DNA from: Chelativorans salis
GTDB taxonomy: Bacteria > Pseudomonadota > Alphaproteobacteria > Rhizobiales > Rhizobiaceae
Assembly (NCBI RefSeq): GCF_025336525.1
Contig: NZ_JAOCZP010000001.1
Coordinates: forward strand, 558,001-622,000
Reading direction: 5' to 3'
DNA length: 64,000 nt
Of this stretch, positions 26,124 through 35,529 are shown piece by piece (position 1 is the first letter of the stretch; every line of letters starts with the position of its first letter). A program made the translations under genes and the position numbers. Under the pieces are notes generated by a model. The model had not been told where the DNA came from. It worked only from the letters and a program-made list of their open reading frames with translations, and ran no database searches.

Positions 26124-27186
26124 CTTCACTCAACTGGCATTGCCACTGAACCTGATCTTTTTCGCGACGGCTGCAGCGTTCGTCTGGTTTGCCGGCAGCA
26201 GGTTGACACAGTATGCGAACATGATCAGCAATGTCACCGGCATCGGGCAAGCCATGATCGGCATTGTCCTGCTTGCAGGCGTGACATCGCTCCCCGAGAT
26301 CGGCGTAACGGCAACCGCCTCTGTCGCAGGCAATGCGGAACTTGCTGTCAACAATCTGTTCGGGAGCATTGCGCTGCAGGTTACGCTGCTGGCGATCATC
26401 GATTTCGTCATTGGCAGGAAGGCGCTCACCGCGGTCGTCCCCGAGGCTACCGTCATCCTTCAGGGCAGTCTCAACGTAATCCTCATCTCGGCGGCTGCGG
26501 CCGCAATGGTGGTTGGCGACGTCAACGTTTTCGGAGTCGGCCTGTGGGGCTGGGGAGCGCTGTTCGGCTACCTCGCCTGCGTACGGGTCCTGTCGCGCGC
26601 CGAGGGGCGCCGACCGTGGCTTGCCGCCGAAGGTGGCCGTGTGGTGGAAAGGCTGACTGATCAGAAGGAAAAGCAGTCTGCCGCAAAAATGGAGGACGAT
26701 CATTCGCTGCGGAGCCTGCTGGTCAAAACTGCAATCGTCGCCGCGGTGATTCTGATCGCCGGTTATGTCGTCGCCAAATCCGGCGAGGCGATCGCCCAGA
26801 AAACCGGATTGGGATCGAGCTTCGTCGGCTTCGTCCTTGTAGCCATTGCAACGTCTCTGCCGGAATTAAGTACAGCGATCTCCGCCGCCAGGCGCCAGCT
26901 ATTCACCATGGCGATTTCGGATATCCTCGGCACGAACCTTATAAATGTGGCGTTGCTTTTCCTGGTCGATCTGCTCGACACTGGAGGACCGGTGATGGGG
27001 CGGCTGGGCCCGTTTCCGGTGTTCGGAGCACTCCTCGCCGTAATTCTGACGGCCCTGTTTCAGGCCGGGCTTGCGGAACGGCGGGACAAGTCGATCCTGC
27101 GGATGGGCTACGATTCCATGCTGGTGCTTTGCGTCTATGCCGGCGGTGTGATTCTGCTCTACACACTGCGGAGCAGCGGCTCATGA
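26116..27186 (+). CDS. Sodium/calcium exchanger (CaCA) family membrane protein inside the oxidase operon
   Basis: 356 residues, ten or so helices in two inverted halves. The paired alpha-repeats are visible: VLLAGVTSLPEIGVTATASV near residue 53 and VLVAIATSLPELSTAISAAR near 240, each with the acidic residue of the GxxTSLPE motif that binds Ca2+/Na+. The GTG start overlaps coxB by eight bases and the stop overlaps coxA by four, so it is translated as an integral part of the oxidase operon. Many bacterial members have unproven ion specificity. Its placement between oxidase subunits is unusual. Confidence 0.9.
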   Translation: MIDFTQLALPLNLIFFATAAAFVWFAGSRLTQYANMISNVTGIGQAMIGIVLLAGVTSLPEIGVTATASVAGNAELAVNNLFGSIALQVTLLAIIDFVIGRKALTAVVPEATVILQGSLNVILISAAAAAMVVGDVNVFGVGLWGWGALFGYLACVRVLSRAEGRRPWLAAEGGRVVERLTDQKEKQSAAKMEDDHSLRSLLVKTAIVAAVILIAGYVVAKSGEAIAQKTGLGSSFVGFVLVAIATSLPELSTAISAARRQLFTMAISDILGTNLINVALLFLVDLLDTGGPVMGRLGPFPVFGALLAVILTALFQAGLAERRDKSILRMGYDSMLVLCVYAGGVILLYTLRSSGS

Positions 27187-29720
27187 GCGATTTCCGCCGC
27201 AGCCTTCCCAATCCGGAAACCCGCTCCGAACAGGAGGTGGATGAGCTCCTGCGCATCTGGGCAGTGCCCAAAGGTTTCAGGATCGTGACCGCCGTCAACA
27301 ATACGGTTATCGGCCTGCTCTATATCGGCGCCGCCTTCCTCTTTTTCCTTCTGGCGGGCGTTCTGGCGCTCCTGATGCGCACGCAGCTGGCTGTGCCGGA
27401 TAACGATTTCCTGAGCCAGGATCTCTACAACCAGATCTTCACGGTCCACGGCACGACAATGATGTTCCTCTTCGCCGTGCCGGCGGTGGAGGCGCTGGGG
27501 GTCATGCTCCTGCCGCAGATGCTGGCGGCGCGCGACCTCCCTTTCCCACGCCTGAGCGCCTTTGCGATCTGGGCGTATGTCGTGGGTGGGCTCGTCTTCT
27601 TCTCGACCGTCTTCTACGATCTTGCGCCCAAGGGCGGTTGGTTCATGTACACGCCGCTGACGCTGAAGGAATTCTCGCCCGGCGACAACGCGGATTTCTG
27701 GCTGCTCGGCATCGGTTTCATAGAGATCTCGGCGATTGCCGGCGCCATCGAGATCGTCGTCGGAACGCTGCGGACGCGCCCGCCCGGCATGTCGCTGACC
27801 AAAATGCCGATCTTTGCATGGTCGATGCTGATTTTTGCGGCGATGATCATGTTCGCCTTTCCGGCGGTTATCCTGGGAACGATGCTGCTCGAGATCGAGC
27901 GTTCCTTCGGCTGGCCGTTCTTCACCGCCACCAAGGGCGGAGACCCTCTTCTGTGGCAGCATCTGTTCTGGTTCTTCGGCCACCCGGAGGTCTACATCAT
28001 CTTCCTGCCGGCCGCTGGTCTTGTATCGATGATCGTTCCGACCATGGCGCGCCGGCCGCTGATCGGCTACCGGCTGATCGTGGTGGCGCTGATCGGCACC
28101 GGCTTCTTCTCTTTCGGACTGTGGGTGCACCACATGTTCACCACGGGCATTCCGTCCCTGAGCCTCGCCTTCTTCTCCGCGGCGAGCATGGCGGTCGCCA
28201 TTCCGTCCGGCATCCAGGTGTTTTCGTGGATCGCCACCATGGCGGCCAGCAGAGGCGGCTTCCGTATCACCACGCCGTCGCTGTTCGTCATCGGCTTTCT
28301 CGTTGTCTTCACCATCGGCGGCCTGACGGGTGTGATGGTTGCGCTGGTGCCTGTCGACTACCAGGTGCACGACACCTATTTCGTCGTCGCTCACTTCCAT
28401 TATGTGCTGATTGGCGGAATGGTCTTTCCGCTCATCGCCACTTTCTATTACTGGATGCCGCTAGCAACTGGCAGGCTGCTTTCCGAACGGGTTGGACGAT
28501 GGGTGTTCTGGCTGATGTTCGGCGGCTTCAACATCGCATTCTTCCCCATGCACATCACCGGCCTACGCGGCATGCCGAGACGCGTCTGGACCTACCCAGA
28601 AGGCCTGGGCTGGGATGCGCTCAACATGATTTCAACCGTCGGCGCCTACGTCTTTGCTGCGGGCGTTGCCATCTTCGTGGTCGACCTCATCCGCAGCCAC
28701 CTGCGACCTGCCAACGCGCCGCAAAATCCGTGGGGGGCAGGAACGCTGGAGTGGCTGCCCAATGATGTCTATTCCACTCGTAGCATTCCCTTCGTCACCA
28801 GCAGAGAGCCTTTATGGGATGACCCCACACTGCCCCAGGAGGTGCGCGGCGGACACCACTTCCTTCCGAATGCACCGACCGGCGGCCGCGAGACCATCGT
28901 CACATCGGCGATCGAGGCAAAACCGCAATATATCATTCGTATGCCAGGTCCGGGCTGGGAGCACCTGATCGCGGCAGTCTTCACGGCTGCATTCTTTCTG
29001 CTGCTGACGGTCAAGCTGGTCGTGCCGGCTTTAATATGCGGCGTCATCGCCATAGCCGCCTGCCTCGTCTGGGCCTGGGGGCTTGATCCCGGTCCCTCCA
29101 AAGGTGCGGTAGAGATCGGCGCGGGTATCAGGCTGCCGACTTATGAGAGCGGACCCTCGTCGCATTCCTGGTGGGCGATGGTCGTGCTGATCTTCGTCGC
29201 CGGCTCCCTCTACGTCGCCTATGTCTTCTCCTATCTCTACCTCTGGGTGGTTTCACCGCAGGTCTGGGCGGGCCACGGCTCGCCCGATCTGCCATCTGCT
29301 GTTTGGCCGGTGACGATTGCCCTGCTTGCCATTGCCGGCTCGGCTACGATGCGCGCCGCAGGCCGTCTTCTGCCCGATCCGGGCACGCGCCGCGCCACGC
29401 CGCTATTGCTCATCGCTACCGGCTCACTGGGCCTCATCGCCGCCGTGGCCCTGGAAATGCTGGGCCATTGGCAAAGCGGGCTGCGGCCAACGGAAAGCGC
29501 CTATGGCGCCATGGTCTATATGCAGAGCGCACTCAACGGGCAACTCGCCTTCACCCTTTTTATTATGAGTGGCTTTGCAATCGCTCGTCTGCTTACGGGG
29601 AAGCTCGACCACGTACGCCGGGTAAGTTTCGACAATTTAGCCGTCCTTTATTACTACGTCGCGGCCCAGCTTCTCGTAGGGCTGCTTCTGATCCATGGGT
29701 TTCCGAGAGTGGCCGGATGA
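27183..29720 (+). CDS. coxA: Cytochrome c oxidase subunit I-III fusion (A1-type heme-copper oxidase)
   Basis: 845 residues. Subunit I (about 1-560) shows the low-spin heme ligand in FTVHGTTMMFLF, the CuB/cross-link motif FFGHPEVYIIFLPAAG with the A1-type Glu, the LWVHHMFTTG histidine pair, and HDTYFVVAHFHYVL. Residues ~610-845 are extra helices resembling a shortened subunit III (SWWAMVVLIFVAGSLYVAYV; LEMLGHWQSGL). Together with CoxB it reduces O2 to water and pumps protons. The ATG overlaps the preceding stop; two bases separate its stop from the next start. Confidence 0.95.
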   Translation: MSDFRRSLPNPETRSEQEVDELLRIWAVPKGFRIVTAVNNTVIGLLYIGAAFLFFLLAGVLALLMRTQLAVPDNDFLSQDLYNQIFTVHGTTMMFLFAVPAVEALGVMLLPQMLAARDLPFPRLSAFAIWAYVVGGLVFFSTVFYDLAPKGGWFMYTPLTLKEFSPGDNADFWLLGIGFIEISAIAGAIEIVVGTLRTRPPGMSLTKMPIFAWSMLIFAAMIMFAFPAVILGTMLLEIERSFGWPFFTATKGGDPLLWQHLFWFFGHPEVYIIFLPAAGLVSMIVPTMARRPLIGYRLIVVALIGTGFFSFGLWVHHMFTTGIPSLSLAFFSAASMAVAIPSGIQVFSWIATMAASRGGFRITTPSLFVIGFLVVFTIGGLTGVMVALVPVDYQVHDTYFVVAHFHYVLIGGMVFPLIATFYYWMPLATGRLLSERVGRWVFWLMFGGFNIAFFPMHITGLRGMPRRVWTYPEGLGWDALNMISTVGAYVFAAGVAIFVVDLIRSHLRPANAPQNPWGAGTLEWLPNDVYSTRSIPFVTSREPLWDDPTLPQEVRGGHHFLPNAPTGGRETIVTSAIEAKPQYIIRMPGPGWEHLIAAVFTAAFFLLLTVKLVVPALICGVIAIAACLVWAWGLDPGPSKGAVEIGAGIRLPTYESGPSSHSWWAMVVLIFVAGSLYVAYVFSYLYLWVVSPQVWAGHGSPDLPSAVWPVTIALLAIAGSATMRAAGRLLPDPGTRRATPLLLIATGSLGLIAAVALEMLGHWQSGLRPTESAYGAMVYMQSALNGQLAFTLFIMSGFAIARLLTGKLDHVRRVSFDNLAVLYYYVAAQLLVGLLLIHGFPRVAG

Positions 29721-29721
29721 C

Positions 29722-30105
29722 ATGAACAGGCATGACGATTTCTTTCCGCTCGGGCCGAAGCCTTCGACCACGGGGACCATCTTCTACCTGTTATTCGGCC
29801 CGCTGCTCTGGGCAGGGCAGCTGACGGTTGCATATGGCGGACATACGTTGGCATGCGTGCGCGGCAGCAGTCCGGAGCTTGCCGACGCGATCGTCATCGT
29901 CGTCACGGCCCTGGCCTTAGTGGCATTGACCGGTTTTCTCATATGGCAGGATCGGTGCGCGCGCGCGCTCGGCCAGCCGGCATTGCCCGCACGTGATCGC
30001 GCGACCGACAGTATGGCGCGGCTCCTCGTAGTCCTGTCACTGCCGGCCGTCCTATGGGGCGGGGCGACAGTCGGTCTGGTGGCCGCTTGTGTTGCGGGCC
30101 GCTGA
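29722..30105 (+). CDS. Small membrane protein of the caa3 locus
   Basis: 127 residues with three hydrophobic segments (FYLLFGPLLWAGQLTVAYGG, IVIVVTALALVALTGFLIW, LLVVLSLPAVLWGGATVGLV). It begins one base after the coxA stop and is the last gene of the operon, so it is likely an accessory or assembly factor or a small subunit IV-like component. I recognise no named family. Confidence 0.7.
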   Translation: MNRHDDFFPLGPKPSTTGTIFYLLFGPLLWAGQLTVAYGGHTLACVRGSSPELADAIVIVVTALALVALTGFLIWQDRCARALGQPALPARDRATDSMARLLVVLSLPAVLWGGATVGLVAACVAGR

Positions 30106-30141
30106 CGCCCGTCCGTTCTCGTGATATCGCAGGACTGGCCG

Positions 30142-30264
30142 CTACTGTCTCGGGATTACGCTGATGTTGCCGCTGACCTCGAGCACGGCGAACTCGATCT
30201 GCTCCCGGCGGGAGAACTCCCGCGCGTCCCAGTTCTCAATATTCCCCAAAAGCGGATGCTCGGA
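30142..30264 (-). pseudogene. C-terminal remnant, DUF421/YetF-like protein
   Basis: Forty codons ending at a stop (30144-30142) read NIENWDAREFSRREQIEF then AVLEVSGNISVIPRQ. The ending AVLE-x-(S/D)G-x-ISVIPR is typical of the DUF421 (YetF) membrane proteins. No start codon or upstream part remains. It abuts the stop of the GntR gene and is even in the same frame, so it marks a junction where older sequence was replaced by the 30.3-41.5 kb catabolic block. Confidence 0.5.
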
Positions 30265-30966
30265 TCATCGGGAGCGCGGCGCGAACAGGCGATCGCGCGA
30301 CCCCTGTAGATGGGCGCGCATCAGCTCGCCCGCGCGGGCGGCGTCCCGGTCTAGAATGGATTGATAGACAGCCGTGTGTTCGACGAACACGTGTTCGAGA
30401 CCATCGGCTGTGCTCTTGAGCGAAAGGCCATGAAGCTTCATGCCGACGGCAATGTGGTCTTCGAGCGCCTGCATGGCTGTCGCGAAATAGGGATTTGCCG
30501 AAGCCTGCGCAATTGAGAGGTGGAACATGAAATCGGCATCGGAGCGGTGCAACTGCCGGTTGGTTGCATCACGCAGCAGGCTCAGGGCGGTCCTGATCTT
30601 CTGCAGCGCCTCCTCGGACCTGCGCTCCGCCGCTAACGCCGCAGCTTTCGGCTCAATGGTCAGCCGGAAATCGTAGCAATGCTGCAGGTCGGAAAGGTTC
30701 TCCATCTGTCCGAAGCCCAGCGGCTCGCGGATGCCCTGCTCGCGCACGAAACTGCCCGACCCGCGCCGGGAATAGATGAGCCCCTGGTCGCGCAGCCGCT
30801 GCAATGCATCGCGGATCACCGGCCGGGAGACCTGGAACTCAGCGGCCAAGGCGTGCTCGGTCGGCAGGCGCTCATCAACGCCGTAGGCCCCCGACTTGAT
30901 CGCCTTCTGGATGCGCTCGAATACCGTATCCGAAAGACTGCGCCGAACATTCAGCCCGTTCAACAT
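30265..30966 (-). CDS. GntR-family regulator, FadR (FCD) subfamily
   Basis: About 233 residues: winged helix-turn-helix (SDTVFERIQKAIKSGAYG; LAAEFQVSRPVIRDALQRLR; GLIYSRRGSGSFV) followed by an all-helical FCD effector domain (FRLTIEPKAAALAAERR; HLSIAQASANPYF with metal/ligand-binding Asp and His). FCD regulators usually bind carboxylates such as sugar acids, which suits the neighbouring kinase and dehydrogenase genes. The ATG at 30966 is nine bases from GGTGG; ATG 30972 is the alternative. It probably controls the two divergent operons of this block. Confidence 0.9.
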   Translation of the reverse strand: MLNGLNVRRSLSDTVFERIQKAIKSGAYGVDERLPTEHALAAEFQVSRPVIRDALQRLRDQGLIYSRRGSGSFVREQGIREPLGFGQMENLSDLQHCYDFRLTIEPKAAALAAERRSEEALQKIRTALSLLRDATNRQLHRSDADFMFHLSIAQASANPYFATAMQALEDHIAVGMKLHGLSLKSTADGLEHVFVEHTAVYQSILDRDAARAGELMRAHLQGSRDRLFAPRSR

Positions 30967-30982
30967 GGTCATATTCCACCCG

Positions 30983-31993
30983 TCACCGTTCCACCCCCAG
31001 ACGCTCCAGGACTTTCACAAATGCATCCGGCGCGCCGAATCCTCCCGACTTTGTGATTAACTTCAGGCGGCCGGCATCGGCAAGGGGCATCCCTGGCAGA
31101 ACTTCGCCAACAACTTCAACGATTACGATGCCGATTTGGCCGAGGACAGTCTGTGCTGTCGCCCCACCCGAAACGATCAGCAGCGCACCCTGTGGCGGAT
31201 CGAGCGCCGCCAGCGCGCTAGCCACCGCAGTCGCGTCGGCCCGTTCCGCACCGGGCACTGCCTGAACAATGGTGATGCCACCCTTCGCCCGGACCTCTGG
31301 CAATACGCCATTGGGCGCCGGGATATAGACCGCCGCCGGATAGCGTTGCCGCAAGCGATCGACCTGTTCGAGCGTGATCGGATCGGTCGATCCAATGACG
31401 AGGATAACCGGGCCGCGATGCGAACCCGTCTCGATAGTGCGCGCCCCCCGCCCCATGCTTTCGGCCTGCGCCTCGGCCAGTGCCCGCGCCCCGATCAAAA
31501 GGTCGTAAACACCTCTCGCCAAAGCGGCGCAAATATCGTCCTGCGTCCCAGCATCGGGAATCTCTGCGCGACCAGCATGTGGCCCGAGCCGATCGGCGAT
31601 GTCGATGGGCGTATCCACCCCGAACCCGCCGAGCTTCCCATCGCGCATCCAGCGTCCGAAGGCCGGAATGGCAGGTATAACGAGGGCTTTCTCATAGGAC
31701 AGGGCGTCGAGCTCGGCCACGAGATTACCCTTGAGGCGCGAGTCAATTTTCTTGAAGAGCTTGGTACCGGCGGGGATATATGCCAGCGTACGCGCCACCC
31801 GCTCGCGTGCCGTCTCCGGCCCGATCTCCCGGCTGTCAGTCGAGACCGCGACCACCTCCGCGCCGGTCTCGAGTGCCTTCTCCAAGGCCTCGGGGGAAAG
31901 GGCGACGACGGTGTGGTGGCCCTGCACGGCGAATGGCGCGGCCGAATCGAGCGCGCCCGACAGATCGTCCGCGATGATCGCCAGCCCGGTCAT
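30983..31993 (-). CDS. Four-carbon acid sugar kinase family protein (DUF1537)
   Basis: 336 residues. IIADDLSGALDSAAPF at the N-terminus, KKIDSRLKGNLVAEL near 80, LIVSGGATAQTVLG near 280 and LITKSGGFGAPDAF at the C-terminus are the substrate and ATP-binding motifs of DUF1537 kinases (DtnK, OtnK type). These phosphorylate C4 sugar acids such as D-threonate or erythronate for a PdxA-family dehydrogenase, which is encoded in the same block. The protein is shorter than the ~420 residues common for the family. Its start overlaps the ABC ATPase gene by four bases. Confidence 0.9.
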   Translation of the reverse strand: MTGLAIIADDLSGALDSAAPFAVQGHHTVVALSPEALEKALETGAEVVAVSTDSREIGPETARERVARTLAYIPAGTKLFKKIDSRLKGNLVAELDALSYEKALVIPAIPAFGRWMRDGKLGGFGVDTPIDIADRLGPHAGRAEIPDAGTQDDICAALARGVYDLLIGARALAEAQAESMGRGARTIETGSHRGPVILVIGSTDPITLEQVDRLRQRYPAAVYIPAPNGVLPEVRAKGGITIVQAVPGAERADATAVASALAALDPPQGALLIVSGGATAQTVLGQIGIVIVEVVGEVLPGMPLADAGRLKLITKSGGFGAPDAFVKVLERLGVER

Positions 31994-33609
31994 GATGGCG
32001 CTGTGGCTGCCATCTGCCGCCTCTGGGCCTGGACGTCGGGGTCAGGATCGAGATTGGCGGCCAACAGCCTCCGCGTATAGGGGTGCTCGGGCGCGTTGAA
32101 GACCTTTTCGGTCGGGCCGCCCTCAACGATCTCGCCTGACTTCATGACCAGCACCATGTCGGCGAAATCGCGCACCACGCCCAGATCGTGGGCGATGAAC
32201 AGGTATGAAATGCCGAACTTTTTCCTTAGCCCGTCGAGCAGCGCCATGACCTGCGCCTGCACCGAAACGTCAAGCGCGGAAACTGCCTCGTCGCAGATGA
32301 TGAGTTCCGGCTCGAGCGCCAGCGCGCGGGCAATGGCGATGCGCTGACGCTGGCCGCCCGAGAACTGGTGCGGATAGCGCTCGGCATGCTCAGGCAAAAG
32401 GCCCACCTGTTCGAGCAGCTCGTCCACCCGCCGGCGCCGCGCCTTGCGGTCCGGCATCAGCCGATGGATGTCCCAGCCCTCGGAAATGAGCTGATAGACC
32501 GACATGCGTGGATTGAGCGATTGCGTGGGGTCCTGGAACACCATCTGGATTTCCCGCCGCACGCTTAGCAATTCTCGCGGCGACATGGTGATCAGATCCT
32601 TGCCCTTCCACAGCGCCTTGCCGCTATCGGCCTTCTCGAGCCGCAGAATGGTCCGCGCTAGGGTCGATTTGCCCGACCCGCTTTCGCCCACGACAGCAAG
32701 GCTCTGGCCGCGCGACAGGGTGAACGAGGCATCCTTGAGCGCAGTGAACTTGCCATAGGACTTGGCGAGCTCTCTGACCTCGAGCAGCGCCGGTGCATCT
32801 GTGGCAGGCTGCTTGATCTCCCCTTTGCCCGGAGCCGCGCCGATCAGCTTGCGCGTATAGGGGTGGCGGGGATGGTGATAGACCTCGCGCACCGAGCCTT
32901 CTTCGACGATCTCGCCCTGGCTCATTACCACCACGCGGTCGGCGATCTCGGCGACCACACCCAGATCGTGGGTTATGAGAACCAGTCCCATACCGGTTTC
33001 AGCCTGCAGTTCCTTCAGCAGCGCCAGCACCTCGGCCTGGATGGTGACGTCAAGCGCGGTGGTCGGCTCGTCGGCAATCAGGATGTCGGGCTTGAGCATC
33101 AGCGCCATGGCGATCATAAGCCGCTGGCGCTGGCCACCCGAGAACTCGTGCGGATATTTCTTCAGCGCCTTTTCGGGGTCGGGTATGCCCACCCGGGTCA
33201 CCAGTTCGAGCGCCCGGGCCCGCGCCTTGTTGGCTGGCCGCCCATGCGCCGTCATCATCTCGACGATCTGCCAGCCCACCGTATAGACCGGATTGAGATG
33301 GCCCAGCGGATCCTGGAAGATCATCGCGATCCGCTTGCCGTTGAGCGCGCGGTGCTCCTCATAGCTGACCTTGAGCAGGTCCTTGCCCTCGAACAGGATC
33401 TCCCCGCTCACCACCTCGGCGGGCGGAATGTCGAGCAGGTTCATCACGGCCGAAGCCGAGACGGATTTACCCGACCCGCTCTCTCCAAGGATTGCGAGCG
33501 TCTCGCCCCTGTTGACCGACCAGCTGGCGTTGCGCACTGCATGGACGGTACCGCGCGCCGTATGAAAGTCCACCGAGAGATTGCGGACGGTGAGCAGGGC
33601 TTCAGTCAT
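31990..33609 (-). CDS. Peptide/opine-type ABC transporter, fused double ATPase
   Basis: 539 residues with two complete ATPase domains: Walker A GESGSGKS at about 43 and GESGSGKST at about 305, signatures FSGGQRQRLMIA and FSGGQRQRIAIA, Walker B ILIADEPTTALD and LIICDEAVSALD, and the C-terminal extension HPYTRKLIGAAPG / HPYTRRLLAANLD typical of Dpp/Opp/GsiA ATPases. This is a DppD-DppF fusion that powers the two adjacent permeases. The start overlaps the permease stop by eight bases. Confidence 0.95.
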   Translation of the reverse strand: MTEALLTVRNLSVDFHTARGTVHAVRNASWSVNRGETLAILGESGSGKSVSASAVMNLLDIPPAEVVSGEILFEGKDLLKVSYEEHRALNGKRIAMIFQDPLGHLNPVYTVGWQIVEMMTAHGRPANKARARALELVTRVGIPDPEKALKKYPHEFSGGQRQRLMIAMALMLKPDILIADEPTTALDVTIQAEVLALLKELQAETGMGLVLITHDLGVVAEIADRVVVMSQGEIVEEGSVREVYHHPRHPYTRKLIGAAPGKGEIKQPATDAPALLEVRELAKSYGKFTALKDASFTLSRGQSLAVVGESGSGKSTLARTILRLEKADSGKALWKGKDLITMSPRELLSVRREIQMVFQDPTQSLNPRMSVYQLISEGWDIHRLMPDRKARRRRVDELLEQVGLLPEHAERYPHQFSGGQRQRIAIARALALEPELIICDEAVSALDVSVQAQVMALLDGLRKKFGISYLFIAHDLGVVRDFADMVLVMKSGEIVEGGPTEKVFNAPEHPYTRRLLAANLDPDPDVQAQRRQMAATAPS

Positions 33610-34525
33610 GTCCAGTCTTCCGGCTTTCGAGGCGCCAGCGTTGCGCAGGGTCGAGCGCGACGCGCATCCAGTTGGAAAGAAGATTGAGCGAGAGGGCGGT
33701 GATGACGATCATCAGCCCCGGCCAGAAGGCCAGCCACCACGCCGTGTTCAGATAGGGCCTTCCCTGGCTGACCATCAGGCCCCAGGTGATGTTCGGCGGC
33801 TGGATGCCGATACCCAGGAACGAGAGCGAGGATTCGGCCAGCATTACGAAAGCGAAGTCCAGCGTCGCGATGGTCACCAGCGTCGGCGCGATGATCGGCA
33901 GGATGTGACGGAAGATAATGCGCCAGTGTGAGGCGCCCATCACCACCGCCGCCTGCACGAACATGCGCTCGCGCACTTCGAGCACCTCGGCGCGCGTGGT
34001 GCGCAGATAGATCGGGATGCGGGTGATGGCCAGCACCAGGATCATGTTGGGGACCGACGGCCCCAGAAGATAAAGCACCACTACGGCCAGCAGCAGCGAG
34101 GGAAAGGACATGATGACGTCGGCAAGTCGCATGACGAGCTGCGAGACATTCTTGCCCATATAGCCGGCCACCAGCCCGAACAGCGCGCCCACAGTCATGG
34201 CCGAGAAAACAGCACCAGCGGCGACCATCATCGTGCTCTGCGCCGCCACAATCAGCCGGGCCAGCACGGGACGGCCCAGTGAATCCCCGCCAAGCACGAA
34301 GGCCCAACCGCGCGACAGATCGAACGGCGGGCTGTTGCGTCCCCTCAGGTTCTGGCTAGCCGCCAGATCGCCCAGGAACACCGGCCCAATGAGGGCGCAG
34401 ATGATGATTATGAGCAGCACCACCGCCGAGACGAAGGCGAACTTGTCGCGCCAGAGCATGGCCAGCAGCGCCGGAGCGCCACGGAGTTCGGCGGGAGAAG
34501 CGTTTGTCTGCGAGATGTCGGTCAT
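33602..34525 (-). CDS. ABC transporter permease, DppC type
   Basis: 307 residues, an N-terminal cytoplasmic leader and six helices. GGDSLGRPVLARLIVAAQST and the EAA-type loop RMFVQAAVVMGASHWRIIFR are the DppC/OppC signatures; SLSFLGIGIQPPNITWGLMV near the C-terminus is also diagnostic. It forms the channel with the DppB-type partner, 14 bases upstream. Antisense to it runs a very long open frame that I consider spurious. Confidence 0.93.
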   Translation of the reverse strand: MTDISQTNASPAELRGAPALLAMLWRDKFAFVSAVVLLIIIICALIGPVFLGDLAASQNLRGRNSPPFDLSRGWAFVLGGDSLGRPVLARLIVAAQSTMMVAAGAVFSAMTVGALFGLVAGYMGKNVSQLVMRLADVIMSFPSLLLAVVVLYLLGPSVPNMILVLAITRIPIYLRTTRAEVLEVRERMFVQAAVVMGASHWRIIFRHILPIIAPTLVTIATLDFAFVMLAESSLSFLGIGIQPPNITWGLMVSQGRPYLNTAWWLAFWPGLMIVITALSLNLLSNWMRVALDPAQRWRLESRKTGHD

Positions 34526-34539
34526 CTTCACCCGCCCCC

Positions 34540-35454
34540 TTACTGCCGGATGCGCGGATCGAGGATCGAATAGGCAATATCGATCAGGATATTCATGATG
34601 AAGATGGCGACGGCCGTGACCAGAATGGCGGCCATGACCACGTTGAAGTCGCGCTGCAGGATGGAATCGATCATCAGCTTGCCGATGCCCGGAAAGCCGA
34701 AGATTGTCTCGACGATCACCGCGCCATTGAGCAGGGCCGCGGCCTGGTCGCCGATCACGGTTATGACCGGCAGCATGGCGTTGCGCAGCGTATGGACGAA
34801 GATGATGGGGCGGTTCTTTACCCCCTTTGCCCGCGCCGTCTTGACGTATGGGGCGGCGAGCGCCGAAAGCATGGAACCGCGCACCACCTGCACGATCAGC
34901 CCGAACGGGCGGATGAACAGCACCGCCACCGGCATGATCCAGTGCCAGGGGGTCCCAACCCCCGAGGTGGGCAGCCAGCCCAGATTGATAGCAAAGAGCA
35001 CAATGGCGACGATGGCGATCCAAAAGTCGGGCGCCGAGGCCCCGATCAGCGATACCACGGAAATGCCGCGATCGATGATGCCGCCCACATTGAACGCCGC
35101 GATGGCGCCAAGAACGATGGCTGCGACGACGACAAGGGCCATAGTGATAAGCGCCAGGGGCAGCGTCCAGGCATAGGCTTCCAGCACCACGTCGATCGCT
35201 GGCCGCGCCCGCCTCAGGGATTCCCCGAAATCGAGCCGCAGCACATCCCAAACATACATGACGAACTGCTCGAGGACCGGGCGGTCAAGACCGTGCAGCG
35301 TGCGAAACTGCTGCTTCATTTCCTCGGTCGCATCGATCGGCAGGAACAGTGCCGCGGGGTCGCCCGTCAGCCGCGAGAGGAAGAAGACCATCACCATCAG
35401 GACAACGAGCGAGGCAAGGCTCGCAATCGCCCTCTGTCCGATCAATCCGATCAT
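34540..35454 (-). CDS. ABC transporter permease, DppB type
   Basis: 304 residues, six helices, starting IGLIGQRAIASLASLVVLMV, with FFLSRLTGDPAALFLP and LDFGESLRRARPAIDVV characteristic of DppB/OppB proteins and the cytoplasmic coupling loop APYVKTARAKGVKNR. It lies 75 bases after the binding-protein gene and 14 before the second permease. Confidence 0.93.
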   Translation of the reverse strand: MIGLIGQRAIASLASLVVLMVMVFFLSRLTGDPAALFLPIDATEEMKQQFRTLHGLDRPVLEQFVMYVWDVLRLDFGESLRRARPAIDVVLEAYAWTLPLALITMALVVVAAIVLGAIAAFNVGGIIDRGISVVSLIGASAPDFWIAIVAIVLFAINLGWLPTSGVGTPWHWIMPVAVLFIRPFGLIVQVVRGSMLSALAAPYVKTARAKGVKNRPIIFVHTLRNAMLPVITVIGDQAAALLNGAVIVETIFGFPGIGKLMIDSILQRDFNVVMAAILVTAVAIFIMNILIDIAYSILDPRIRQ

Positions 35455-35529
35455 TGGGGTCCACCGGTGCGTTTCAGAAGGGGCGCCGCCGGCCCAACCG
35501 GCGCCGCCTGTTCCACGATTGGCCAGAGC

